This document shows, piece after piece, positions 11,018 to 21,809 of a stretch of 64,000 nucleotides of DNA. Origin of the DNA: Aulostomus chinensis (Eukaryota > Chordata > Actinopteri > Syngnathiformes > Aulostomidae). Numbering within the stretch: the first letter of the stretch is position 1; every line of letters starts with the position of its first letter. The notes below the pieces were generated by a model, which was not told the DNA's origin, did no database searches, and was given only the letters and a program-made list of their open reading frames with translations. Both the position numbers and the translations under genes were made by a program. The stretch spans positions 3,795,001-3,859,000 of the forward strand of contig JBBMOA010000004.1 of the NCBI GenBank assembly GCA_037954235.1, given 5' to 3'.

Positions 11018-12250
11018 TTTAATCCAACACCTGCCAGCTCCTGAGCTCCTGTGATGACACATAGATAACATGTGATGTCCCATGTTCATGCTATTAGCTC
11101 AGAGATCTTCAACGGTTTGTCAGTCAATTCACTGGAATGTAAATATTATCTATGTAATATTCATGTAATGTAATATATTTTTTAAATGTATACTTTTGCT
11201 CTTCACTTTCCTAAAAGTTATTTCGATGAATTATTTTTTCAAACTTCTTTGTTTTCACACAGTTGTTATCTTTTGTATCTTAAAGGATCATCGAGCAAAG
11301 CCATAAGGGAAAAGAATAGTAGCTGAGGGTAAAACCTGAGAAGTCAAAGGGGTTTCCCTGAGAATGTCCTAAGGATGTCCTTAAATTGATTTAATGCAAC
11401 TCATTTAATTCTAAAGGCTCTCCTGGATTAAAAAACAAAAAGGAATTAAGGGTAACTTTAATCTAAGTAGTTTCTATTAAATCACTCACTGAGCTAAAAG
11501 GGTTAGAGAGGTGTTTTTCATCTCATCTTGAGGGTGTGACCAAAGCTGCTTCCGTCCAGTGTCCTTAGTGTGATCACACCCACCCACAACTGCTGAGTTT
11601 CAGCTTTAAGCTCTCAAAAGTTTTCAGATCCTCCGCCTGATGCCTCCAACAGTTTACTCTTGTTTTCCATCCACGGCCTAATATGGTCAGAGACAGAAAA
11701 TCAAAACACGCCAGCCATTGATTATCTGTGCAGCCATCGAGCGTTCCTCCACCCTGGATCCACCCTCCTCTGCCTTCACCACCCAAACACGTAGCTCTGT
11801 TTACTTGTCATAACAGCCATAATGTACACACACACACACACACACACACGCTCCCCTGATTGCGTGTTCTCTCGTCGCCAGTTAGTGTCACATTCCAGGG
11901 AGCATGTTGGGACAAAGTGCTCACCTGAAACTCCACACACAATAATCACATGGTCTCTGGTTTAGTTCAGCAGCTCAAGACCAGGAAGTCCAAGCAGTCT
12001 TGAACTCCCCCCCCTTGTAGCAACTTGGGGTTTACCAGTCAGGACACTGATCTCACCCTCCACGACCCTACATTTCCTGTTTTATCCTCTTATACTTTTA
12101 TATCTGTCCCCCCTCCCCTCCACCCATCTCTCCCTGTATGTCGATTAACCAGTAATGGCAGTGACATGTGGAATTTTCATTACCTCGCCCCAGGGGGAAC
12201 CATGCTGCCTGTGTGCACCCTTCTCCTGTTTTTTTTTCCCCACCCCTGCC

Positions 12251-12282
<32 letters not shown>

Positions 12283-12423
12283 TTCTCCACACACACAAAC
12301 ACACACACACACACACACGCGTGGTATTATTCTGAGTCAGCCGGCAGTGAGCTGCGGTTTGTTGTTTGTTGTCAGGCCAGCTGTATGGGGCAGTAGTAGC
12401 TGTCACACTCGCATCTCCTCTCC
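11018..12423. other. Intergenic DNA upstream of the sapcd1-like gene
   Basis: No exon is seen. The stretch contains a (CA)n tract at 11825-11849 and a CT/CA tract at about 12251-12318, the latter only about 100 bases before the sapcd1-like start codon. The promoter and 5' UTR of that gene should lie in the last few hundred bases, but I see no clear TATA box. Confidence 0.4.
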
Positions 12424-12537
12424 ATGGCCCGTCGTCCCCCCGGCTCTGGCAGCTCCTACACCGTTGTTATCATCCCACTCAGGACCAGCCTCTACAGCCT
12501 GGACGCACTCCGCTTCTACCTATGGGTGAGGGGCATG

Positions 12538-12572
<35 letters not shown>

Positions 12573-14377
12573 GGAAAAGGAAACCACTGTCATTCCTGTG
12601 AGTAACAGATGATCTGAGTTTTTCAGTGTGTTCACGTGTGTTTTGCGCCGAGGAGACTCCTGGACTCTTGTTTACTATCTGGAATGAACCATTTAAATGT
12701 CAGTTTGGAATCATTTTAAGAGCGATGTGAAGAGCAATTAGAACTTAGAACAATTCAAATAAATTAGAACAATTCAACATGATATAAAACAGAGAGGTGC
12801 TGAGATTGTGTTGTTGTTTTTCACCATCAGAAACACATTCATTGATTTGTGCTCAGTTCAGGTTTTCAAAGCCACTGAGTTTACAGTTTCTTCTTTTATT
12901 GCGTTCACTAAAACTTTTTTATCACTAACGTGTGCAAATACTTTCAGACTTTTTACACAGAACTCATCAGGGAATGTCAGGTCCGTCCTGCTATGCGAGG
13001 CTGTGCTATTAAAGGAATTAACCGTCATGAGCAAGAGGTTCTAAATATTGGTTCCAATACATTTTTGGTTCATGGAGATTATGAATTAATCTCAATTCAG
13101 TTGATTTTCAATGAATTGCCTGACACTAATCGTACATTGCATTATTTATACGCTGTGCTTGTATATGTTAGGAATGCATGGCGCCAGAATCTAAAAAAAT
13201 AGCTGCAGTTTTAGTAAATCATCAAAATTTTCACCTGATATTCTTTTAATCACTCTTTGGATCAAAATTGTAACCGGGTACTCTAGTATGTTTGCGCAAT
13301 GCCTTATTAGTGGTTTTGTTTGCCTTAAATTAGACAAATTTAATCTGAAAAGACCCCTGGGTGATAATTCCACCAATACTAATTCTACTAACACAGATGA
13401 AGAGTTTTAGCTGTTCCATGTAAACCACTTTCAGCTCTCCAAACCCTCAAAACTGAAAAAACAAATTGATTGTAAGACTGTCCTGATGTTTTACACAACT
13501 GCTACCAGTAACAGAGATTAGTCTTTAAACTGGCACGTCTAATTAACACTAGATGTTGACATAATGCTGCTGTTTAAATTTAATTTTTGGCACAATTTTC
13601 TGATTTTCCCCCAGAAATAACAGTGTAAATGGACACTTTTCCCAGAATAGTCACACAGTCACTTCAGGGGTAACAGCAGTGACACATTCCCACACGTCAA
13701 GGTGGCCTCTCTCAGCCTCCCGTGAGTCAGAGGAAACCAGGTTCTCCTCTCAATCTACGAATGTAAACCATGTGAGTGGAGGCTGAGGATCTCCTGATCA
13801 TGTGATCGAGTAGATGTGCATCAGTACGATGGCGTGTGATCGTTGCAGAGCTATTAGCTGTGTTTGTGTCTATTTACTGGGACTGTAATCGACCCGAGCG
13901 TTGACAATAGATCTAAAGGCCTCCTGCTGCTCTGTAGATTGGCTCTGCTGGGAGACAAAGCCTCGGGGCCTCTGAAGGCAACAGGCAGCGTTGTGTCCAT
14001 CGTGCTTCTTTACGTCAGACAGCAGCAGGGTTGGTGGTGGTCAGGCTTGTTGTGACAACCCCACAATACACACACAAACATAATGAGAGAGAAAGAGTCG
14101 CCCCTTTATCTAAAACCCATTACAAACGTGGTCTTATGCAATGTTTTGAAGGTGCCCTTTGTAACTTTGAAAACAGCAGTTAGTACTCCAAACTAACAGG
14201 GGGCAGTATGTTCCCTGATGGAAACAAGCATCTACATCCGTAATCCCTGGATTGAAGGAGTTTGTGTCTCCAGGGGCCTCATTTATAAAACTGGTCTCAG
14301 GACAGCTGACTGTAGATCGTGTATATGGATGAAGCACTGAAGTAGCTAGCGCATAAAAATAAAGGGATTTATAGAAC

Positions 14378-14410
<33 letters not shown>

Positions 14411-15329
14411 GCATCCTGCTGCGAGGGAGAGCCAGAGATCACGCATCGGTGCGCACGAGCGGCACCACGCTGGTCAGAATGATGACATCGCACCGTAACA
14501 ACATGGCCGCGTTTACCCTGAAGTTTAAAAATTGAATTTTGAAGGCGATTCATTTTTACATGGATGTGAACGAAGAGGATGAGGAAGGTCATGATGAAGA
14601 GCTGCTGCTGGCGTTACGTGCACGCTTCGTAGGCGACGCAGTTCCTGCGTGTGATCGCTCGAGGTCTAACAATGAACATGAATCTCCATAGGGGGCTACA
14701 AGAATTGCAGCCACACCTTGCGATGTTCTGGATTATCAATCTATCTTTAAATTCAAAGATTAAAAAAAAAGCTTTGTCTCATGTTCTGGCTGTTCCAGAT
14801 TAAACGTTTGAAGGATCTAGAAAAGGAGAAAGATGCTCTGTACTCTGGAGTGGAGATTCTGGGGAAGGCTCACCTCTGGTACGTCCAGCAGCTGCAGGAG
14901 ACCCGGGCCCGGCTGGACAGCATCGAGACTAAAAGCAGGATCCGCTCCTGCCAGGAGGATGTAGCCGAGGTACAGGCCAGAACTGGGCGGGGCCATCACT
15001 TCTAGTCCTGGATACTGTGGATGTTAGTCTGGTTCATCCTAAGTAGAGTTGTCAGACCGATGCCACCTCAGGTGTGTGTGTCTGATCCTTTTCTGACATA
15101 AACACTCACCTTATCAGGACCCCTAGTCCTCATGGGGACCAAAGACCGCTCCTAATGCAGCAGAATTTATGAACACCTCGTCAAAGTTAGAGTGAAGGTG
15201 TAAATTGCAGTGAGCTTGAGGTGAGGCATTGATTGATGAGGGTTAGGATTAAGATGAGGGCTTGGGTTAGGATATTCACATGAATGGAAGTCAATGGAAT
15301 GTCCTCAAAAGGATTGCTACGCAAACCTT

Positions 15330-15366
<37 letters not shown>

Positions 15367-15738
15367 GCGTGTGCGTGTGCGTGTGCGTGTGCGTGTGTGG
15401 TCACTCCCCAGGGACAGTCTTGCCTCCTCAGGTCTCGTATCCAGCGGGTGAACGGCTCTCTGGGCTCTGTGATGACTGATCCCAATGTCACCAGCAACCC
15501 AGCTGATGCACTGACAGACAGCGCCCTCCGGTGGCAGAACACTCTGTTGACAAAGGTAAAAAAAAAAAAAGTCCAGTCCAGGACACAGAATTTCCTCCTG
15601 CTTCTCTCAGTCAGAGGATGTCTGATAACGTCTGTGGTTATTCCCCTTCCTTGACAGGAGGTGAGTGACAAGAATCACCAGATCTCCATGTTAGAATCGG
15701 AGAAGGACGCCCTTCTAGAACAGCTTGAAGAATTGTAG
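12424..15738 (+). CDS. sapcd1: Suppressor APC domain-containing protein, sapcd1-like (4 exons, 165 aa)
   Basis: Exons are 12424-12525, 14799-14969, 15412-15555 and 15658-15738 (TAG). All junctions are phase 0 with GT-AG borders, and every internal exon is a multiple of three. The protein opens MARRPPGSGSS, then has a conserved Y-T-V-V-I-I-P-L segment and LDALRFYLW. The coiled-coil suppressor-APC domain follows (about residues 33-90), with KRLKDLEKEKDAL and WYVQQLQETRARL. The last exon is a second short coiled coil (HQISMLESEKDALLEQL). SAPCD proteins are known for this APC-like coiled coil; SAPCD2 acts in cortical polarity and spindle orientation. The short length and lack of the long SAPCD2 N-terminus favour SAPCD1, but the paralogue is not proven. 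Exons 1 and 2 are separated by a 2.3-kb intron; introns 2 and 3 are 442 and 102 bases. An AATAAA lies 38 bases after the stop. Confidence 0.8.
12541..12570 (+). repeat. (GT)n microsatellite just inside sapcd1-like intron 1
   Basis: A GT tract of about 30 bases begins 16 bases past the exon 1 donor. Confidence 0.9.
15095..15360 (+). repeat. Dispersed repeat in sapcd1-like intron 2, related to 6355-6667
   Basis: It shares the order of blocks with the upstream copy: a 'cctcatgggg acc' segment, GGGTTAGGATTAAG, then AATGTCC-TCA and a GT tail. Its GT tail runs into the TG/GTGCGT tract next to the exon 3 acceptor, so the insertion appears to have supplied the DNA beside that splice site. Confidence 0.4.
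15334..15399 (+). repeat. (GT)n followed by (GTGCGT)n next to a splice acceptor
   Basis: About 28 bases of GT repeat lead into six-base GTGCGT units. Only TGGTCACTCCCCAG then separates the tract from sapcd1-like exon 3 at 15412. There is no normal long pyrimidine tract between the repeat and the AG. Confidence 0.9.
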
Positions 15739-15775
15739 GCGCAGCGTGTTTGAAACACTTGTAAATATGTAATTA

Positions 15776-15781
15776 AATAAA
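15776..15781 (+). terminator. Polyadenylation signal of the sapcd1-like gene
   Basis: AATAAA, 38 bases after the TAG stop at 15736-15738. No competing hexamer lies closer to the stop. Confidence 0.6.
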
Positions 15782-18700
15782 TACATGACAGGACATGAAG
15801 CATCGTTCAGTTGCGTGTGTTTGTTTCCGGTCCTGTGTACCCATCTGTGGTGTGTGTCTGTCCGTCCCACTCCTCTCTAAAGTTACCGCAGTATTTGATT
15901 TCATTACATGACAAAGAGACTAAAATTATCAGCCTGTAAATAGAACTTATACAACTGATGAATTTCATGCATATTAATTGGGGAAAAAATGAAGTTTTAA
16001 AACAGAGAAATAGAAACAAATATGCAATCTTAAAAGTACAATTGAATCAAGGATTTTGTGCTCTTTCTTTTATATTCTATAGTTTAGCTCTTTTAAAAAC
16101 AGACATGAGCCGTTTTTGCTGAAAGGAAGGCATAAACACCTGAAATTGCAATTTCTAGAATTTAGGTTTCATAATTTCATTGCCATCTCATTAAAACTGG
16201 TTTATAAATTGAAGATTAAATACATTTTTGCTTTTTTTGTACAAATATTAAAAGGAAACTCTACATTCTCATCAACACGCCATGCTGGTGTGGAGTGGAA
16301 CCAGCAGACTGAACTGCAAAATCTACTGATTTCAATTCATTTTTCATGAAGTAACCAGAGGGTTTTGTAGCGCAAGTGCTTAAATGGCCTAAAGTGGACA
16401 GAGAGAAGATGAGGTTTGTCAGAGCTCCTCACGTTTTATCCAGACAGACAGCAAAGGAAATCCTTTGTGTTAAAAATAAAAAAAAAGATTTAGACAAATT
16501 GGAAATCTTTCACATTTTTTGTTGGTATTACCTGAAATGACTGCTTTTTTTTGGGGGGGGGGGGTGTTAAAGAAGGCAACATCTGTTATTATTTGCATGT
16601 GAACAGGTATTTTGCGCCTCTTCATCGGATGTTAGGCCGTGTGTCTCCAGCAGGGGTAAGGAAGAACACATGGGTGCTCTCCTCTGTGTCACAGAATAAT
16701 GGCTCAAGAAGGACCCTCCCACCTTTGACCTCGCAGCTCCTTCCTCCTACCTTTGACCACTGGACTCGGAGGGTGGAAGATACGAGCCGCATGAAATGCA
16801 TAATTCTGAAGCTTCGAAAGGATTTGAAGAAGTAGATACACAAGCGACAACAAAACTGAAGAAAAAGTGGGAAGCAGGGAGAAAAAGAAACTTGTGTGTC
16901 GCTGTCATGTTCTCGTATTTATATCAATGATAGCGGGGGAGCTGTGCCTCATTCCAGTGTTATTATCATTATAAGCACTACCTTTTTATGTAGAACATTG
17001 TGTGGGACTCAAGGAATTTGTTCAAATAAACATTCAAATAAAGAAATCCAACAGGAAGATTCTCTACATGTAACTTTTGTTTGTACCTTTTGGTGCCATG
17101 ATTCAGGATCTCCCCCAGTATAAAGAGGCCAACCCGTAAGTCTCAGTTCCTCCACTTCCATCTTTCTATGTGGGCTCTCTGTCTCAACACGCCGGCAGCG
17201 ATCTTTCCCGGTGGTCCCGCACTGATCCCACTTCAGCTGATAAACTTTATCCGGCCTCGTCATCCTGCACGTTTGCAGGAATTCTCTCTCTCTCTCTTTA
17301 TTTTCTGAGCTGCACAAATGTGTTATAGACAGAGGAAGCTTGATACATGGCAGCAAGTGTGTGTGTATGCGCGCGTGTGTGTGTGTGAGTGTGTGTGAGT
17401 GTTTACTCTGAAGTGCTGCTGTTAGACAACAATAGCCGTCGTGAGAGACGGTAAACACAACTCAGCGAGCAGCAGGGGGGCTTTCTCTTGTATCTGGTGA
17501 CCTTGTTCTGCTCAGTGTTTGGTGCCACATGCGTGTGATACGCAGAATTGATCATCATCCAGACAAGTGCTATAAATGTTTCCTCTGTCTTTTGTATGAA
17601 GTCACATTCATGCATTAGTAACGAGTCGGGCGCAGTGCGGCTGCATGCCTGCGAGGAATCTGATTACAATCAGCCTGTGAGCATGAGGAAAGAAAACATC
17701 CATTATTGCCGAGGCTTTCATTTAAGTAGCTTCATGCTCTCTATCTTCAGAGTGCCACTGAACCATCAAGCCCCGGGTACCAGCACTTGGCTAATTATTG
17801 GGTCTAATTCACACACTGCCGTGCCATTGTAGAGGATATTTCATGCTTTGTGCCTATCAAAGCTCTTCTTCCATACCAGCATGGTTCACTTGTACTGCAC
17901 TCTACTGCTATCTCCTAATCTCTTTTACTTGTATACAATATTATGTTTACTTTTTAACCCCAATTTGCGGTCTTGGTATTGGTGAAAATCTGCAAATGTG
18001 AGCTGTTTCCGTGCAGGTCTGCGGAGGTGGGAAGCATAAACATATGAATAAGGTGGAGGGGAGGTGTTTCTGGAGGGTCCTGCGGTGCTAGGGGTCCCCG
18101 ATCAATGCATTCCTGCAGTTATTAGGAGGGGAAAACTTCCTGACATGGTCGCACAGTGAGCAGGTGGTCTCCGGGTAACAGAGGTAACTGTCAGGACTGG
18201 CAGTTGGTGAACAACAAACACAGGCTGACATTATAGTAGCTACGCAAAAACTAGCTGCAACACTTGTAATTTAATTACCTGGAAGCATCGTTTGATCTCA
18301 GACTAATCACAATTATGCTCTCAATTAGCAATGAAGAAAGACATTCAGGTTTTAAAGCTAACATGTCAGGAAACTCAGGTAAGCGTTTGAGGCGACGTCA
18401 CCACACCAATATGGCGACTTCCATGCTAGGAGCGAACACAGTAGTTAGCTTGACACGGACTTTTTACTTGACACCGTTGCCATTTGTATAAAACAGTGTA
18501 ACGACATTGCGTTGATTTGTGCTTGATGGCAGCACCTTACCACGTTTGCTCCACGTTTTCCCAGAGTCACACTGGAAAGAGGTGGAAGTCGTAAATCCCG
18601 ATTTACGGAATTCTTGGCCTCTAGCTTGCAACAGATGACAGCAATAGCTCTCAACAACTTCTCCAATGTCTGGCAAGCATTCGCCGTGCTCACCCGTTGG

Positions 18701-19527
18701 AACTTTCTCATGGACGCACTATAAATAACATATTTCATGGGCTTTTTTTGTTTTTTGGGTTTTTTTTTGGAGTTAGCCTGCTGATCAGCGTCGTCGCTGT
18801 TGAGAACAGGTGTGGAGAAAAAGACATAGAAAAGGACATCCATGGTGATGTTCTTCAATTTTACAGCAAAGGTATGACAATATGTGTTTATTTGAAGCAT
18901 GAACTTTGGAGGTTGTTTCTAAATCGGTGTCAGTGGTGCAGATGCATCCACATGGCGTTACGCTGATAAAATCTCACTTTGCCACGGTGTTGATTAAGGC
19001 TGCTATTTTTACACTTGCCTCCAATCTTTGCTACTTTTCCATTATATTTTAGTTTGTGGTCATCCTTCATGTGAGACGCTGATTTAATGTTTTGCCTTTT
19101 GATTAAATTGCACATCAGATGAAGTCACTTGTCACTTCATAATCGTTCATTTTCATCTCGTTTTCCGGTTGTTTTTACTTTTACTTGAAGAACATTTTGG
19201 TCTTGTTTGTGTCGAGTAAATTTAACATCACAATTGTTGTCCAAGAACATGAAAGTGTGACCCGGTGGGTGCCGCTGCTCCACAATCACTCAAATTATCA
19301 GATCAACCACTTTCCAACAGAATTAAACTCAAAACATGACCGATCACGGAAAAGCTGAGGTTCCTAAATCTGATTTCCTGGATTCGTATAAACCTCGCAG
19401 ACCCCATCAGGTCGGCTGCCTTCAACATCCATGCTTAAAACCAACTTTGAAACAAAAGAACTGCAGCCAGTTTTTCTATCTAAACTTATTTTTCACAGTT
19501 ACTTTACTTACTTTGAACACACACACA

Positions 19528-19566
<39 letters not shown>

Positions 19567-20101
19567 TGAACAAGTCATACACAAGTGCAGACGTGGAAAA
19601 GTTTTCATTCCATTTTTAGATTATTCTAATTCATAATATGTGTTGGAGGCCTCCTCAGTGATGGACATGGGATTCAAATTTCATTTTTCTAAAGGCGAAG
19701 TCACCACAGCCTGAAAAGATCCGTTCAAGGGAAAGGCGTCTGCACTTGCTGTTTCTTCTCAGCTTGTTGCATTCACTTGTTTGTCAGACTGAGACTCAGG
19801 CCTTAAAAGAAGTCAACAGAAGCTGATATGAGTGAAAGTGAATCGTAACATGAACATCAAACTTCATTTGTTCTTCTCTTGAAATAATTTTAAGGCTCTA
19901 TGGCGTTTTTAATGGCTAAAGAATGAAGAATGAACAGAAGCCGTCGCAGCCGTCAACTTTCTCTGGAATATCTCATAAAGCAACTGTTCATATGCTCACT
20001 CTGACAGCGGAGGTTGTCTCACGCCAGTTATTCTTTCACATACTTTCTATTCCTTTTGCCACGCATCTTGTATTATTACAGTGTTCAGCAAGATGAAACA
20101 A
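15782..20101. other. Intergenic DNA between the sapcd1-like and ascl4 genes
   Basis: No exon series was recognised. It includes CA tracts at about 17350-17400 (as GT) and 19519-19564. The frame at 19336-19425 (MTDHGKAEVPKSDFLDSYK) has coding-like composition and a possible donor at CAG|GTCGGC. However, that donor is phase 0 and does not join the phase-1 entry of the bZIP exon downstream. Minus-strand frames at 18445-18900 are lysine-rich but show no family signature. TTTAAT near 19907 could be an ATTAAA signal for the minus-strand ascl4 gene. Confidence 0.35.
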
Positions 20102-20620
20102 CTAGTAACCGATCTCTCCGGTGCCCCTGAGGCCGGTTTTGGAGTCTTTGGAGTCTCGGTCACTGTCTGTCCTCTGTGGAGGCGGTGCACGGCTACGCTC
20201 ATCTTCTATCTCCATCCCGGACAGTTCCAACAGGCTCTGCAGGTGTTTGATATACTCGATGGCCGCTCGCAGTGTCTCCACCTTGCTGAGCCGCTTGTCC
20301 TCAAACTCCTGCGGCAGATGCTCCCTGAGCCGCGCGTAACCTTCGTTTACGCAGCGCACCCGGTGACGCTCTCTTTCGTTCCTTTTCCGGATGAACGCGG
20401 GTTCAAAAGAGTAATCACAAACACTGAGGGGTCCGTGACAGGGGAAGTAGTGAAACCGGCCGTAGGGTAACTTCTGGCCGTGCACGGAGTCGATGTATGC
20501 CGCGTCTAGGTGGAAGGGCAGTCCGAGTCGAAGCGCGTCATTGTGATGCGCTCCGCTGTGGAGAGCCAGCGGAGGGACGTAGGGAATGTGCTCCATCAGC
20601 TCCTTACGATGATAAGACAT
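20102..20620 (-). CDS. ascl4: Achaete-scute family bHLH transcription factor, ascl4-like (172 aa)
   Basis: A single coding exon of 172 codons starting MSYHRKELMEHIPY. The bHLH domain is at about residues 79-131. Its basic region (KRNERERHRVRCVNEGY) carries the N-E-R-x-R DNA-contact pattern, followed by helix 1, a short loop (PQEFEDKRLSK) and helix 2 (VETLRAAIEYIKHLQSLLE). The segment VRCVNEGYARLR with FEPAFIRKR in front, plus an LGLPFHLDAA motif near residue 33, points to the ASCL3/4/5 branch, and ASCL4 fits best. The family binds E-boxes with E-proteins in the nucleus; the tissue role is not visible here. The ATG at 20620-20618 is preferred because in-frame codons upstream run through a likely intron acceptor (GGACAG just before the ATG). 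The C-terminus is serine/aspartate-rich. Confidence 0.88.
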   Translation of the reverse strand: MSYHRKELMEHIPYVPPLALHSGAHHNDALRLGLPFHLDAAYIDSVHGQKLPYGRFHYFPCHGPLSVCDYSFEPAFIRKRNERERHRVRCVNEGYARLREHLPQEFEDKRLSKVETLRAAIEYIKHLQSLLELSGMEIEDERSRAPPPQRTDSDRDSKDSKTGLRGTGEIGY

Positions 20621-20718
20621 CTGTCCAATAATCAATCATGAGATTATTTAAAACTCGCACACGCACACATACACACACAATACAGAACCAGAGAAAATAC
20701 CCCGCCAAGTCTACTCAC
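20621..20718 (-). other. Possible 5' UTR intron of the ascl4-like gene
   Basis: On the minus strand, CAAG|GTGAGTAG (exon end 20719, donor at 20718) is a strong splice donor. TTATTGGACAG|ATG ends directly at the start codon. Together they would remove 98 bases and join a non-coding first exon to the ATG. The pyrimidine tract before the acceptor is weak, so this is an inference. Confidence 0.4.
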
Positions 20719-20899
20719 CTTGTTTGCGTCTCCTCATGATTCTCGTCGCTTGGGGACGAAAAAAGTCTTGATGGAGATCTTTGATGAAGTCTTGTGTCTT
20801 CTGCCGGGACCGTCAGTCTATGTGACAGCTTGAGACCGGGTTGTGGTGGGTGTGAGCTGGGGCGGAGAAGCATGAAGCCATGTCGTTTCTTCTCAAGAT

Positions 20900-20955
20900 A
20901 ACACACACACACACACACACGCACGCACACACACACACGCACGCACACACACACG
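20900..20955. repeat. (CA)n/(CACG)n microsatellite
   Basis: CA repeat interrupted by GCACGC units, upstream of the ascl4-like gene. It probably falls in that gene's 5' UTR or promoter. Confidence 0.85.
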
Positions 20956-21019
20956 AAAAGCTGTTTACATAACCTTCTCTTCCTTCCGACGTGAAACAAT
21001 ATTCATACTGATGAATTCT

Positions 21020-21041
21020 AAAAAAAAAAAAAAAAAAAAAA
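21020..21041. repeat. A-rich homopolymer (about 22 A)
   Basis: An uninterrupted A run, with no element seen attached to it. Confidence 0.85.
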
Positions 21042-21290
21042 CCAAAAACTATCAGGACAGGGAAGAAGGTTTGTTAAAACACAAAAGGCTGATTTGCCTT
21101 CATTTCTGTGAATCGAGCGCTGAGCAACGCTCACTGGCCAAAGAGATTTGTGGCTTCATCAAGAGATAGAGTTTGACAGATTTTCCCCCTGAACTTCAAT
21201 CAATGTTTGTAGAAAGTTATTTTTACTTGCACAAACAACTTACTATTACAACTTATCGTAAACAGAAAGTAGAATCTGTCCTCAAGAAGC

Positions 21291-21362
21291 AGGTTCCACC
21301 GAGATTTGAACTCGGATCGCTGGATTCAGAGTCCAGAGTGCTAACCATTACACCATGGAACC
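21291..21362 (-). tRNA. tRNA-Gln (anticodon CTG)
   Basis: The 72-base minus-strand sequence folds as a standard cloverleaf. The acceptor stem GGTTCCA pairs with TGGAACC, with discriminator T. The D arm has the A-box TGGTGTAATGGTTAGCAC. The anticodon arm is CTGGA-CTCTGAA-TCCAG, with anticodon CTG. The T arm contains B-box GGTTCAAATCT in the form GTTCAAATC. There is no intron and no encoded CCA, as expected for a nuclear eukaryotic tRNA. The sequence is full length with no broken stem, so it is probably an active gene rather than a SINE head. A run of T4 is not seen directly downstream; termination may use a more distant T cluster. Confidence 0.93.
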
Positions 21363-21809
21363 ATGCATAGCTGCAAGATGAGATAACTAGAAAACACATG
21401 ATCATTTGTAACGCAAATTAAGACAAGCGCTAAGTATAGAATGTTCAAGTTATCTGCTGCCAGCGGCGGATTCAGTCTGTTTGAATTTCAGGGGCAAAAA
21501 CCCCCAAGTTAGCCACCTACTGCACCACACTGGGCTCCATCAAACACAAGCCCTGTTTCAGCTTCTCTCATGTGACAGGGGGCCCCAGTAGCTTCTCATC
21601 AGAAAGCCTACCAGTCAACAGCCCTAACTTGATATCATCTTTATTATTTTTGCTCTGATTGTAGGTTGTATGATGTCACAAAATCTCCCTGCCGATCTCG
21701 GACTCTGATCTCAGTTGTTCTGCCTTTCATCTTGGTCTTTTAAGCTCTGTGAATAGAAAGACAACTGTCTTTTTTTACTTTACTTTTCTTTTCTTTTTTT
21801 TCCTCCAAG

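Noticed and set aside
15280..15671. Long frames on both strands through 15280-15671
   Set aside because: They run through the TG/CA repeat and overlap a well-defined spliced exon of the sapcd1-like gene; frame openness is due to the repeat.
18445..18900. Lysine-rich minus-strand frame as a gene
   Set aside because: No domain, no splice partner, and overlapping competing frames on the same strand. The region may be an old repeat but nothing firm supports it.
19336..19425. MTDHGKAEVPKSDFLDSYK frame as first exon of the bZIP gene
   Set aside because: The only reasonable donors in it are phase 0, but the bZIP exon at 21810 must be entered in phase 1. The ascl4 gene and the tRNA also lie between.
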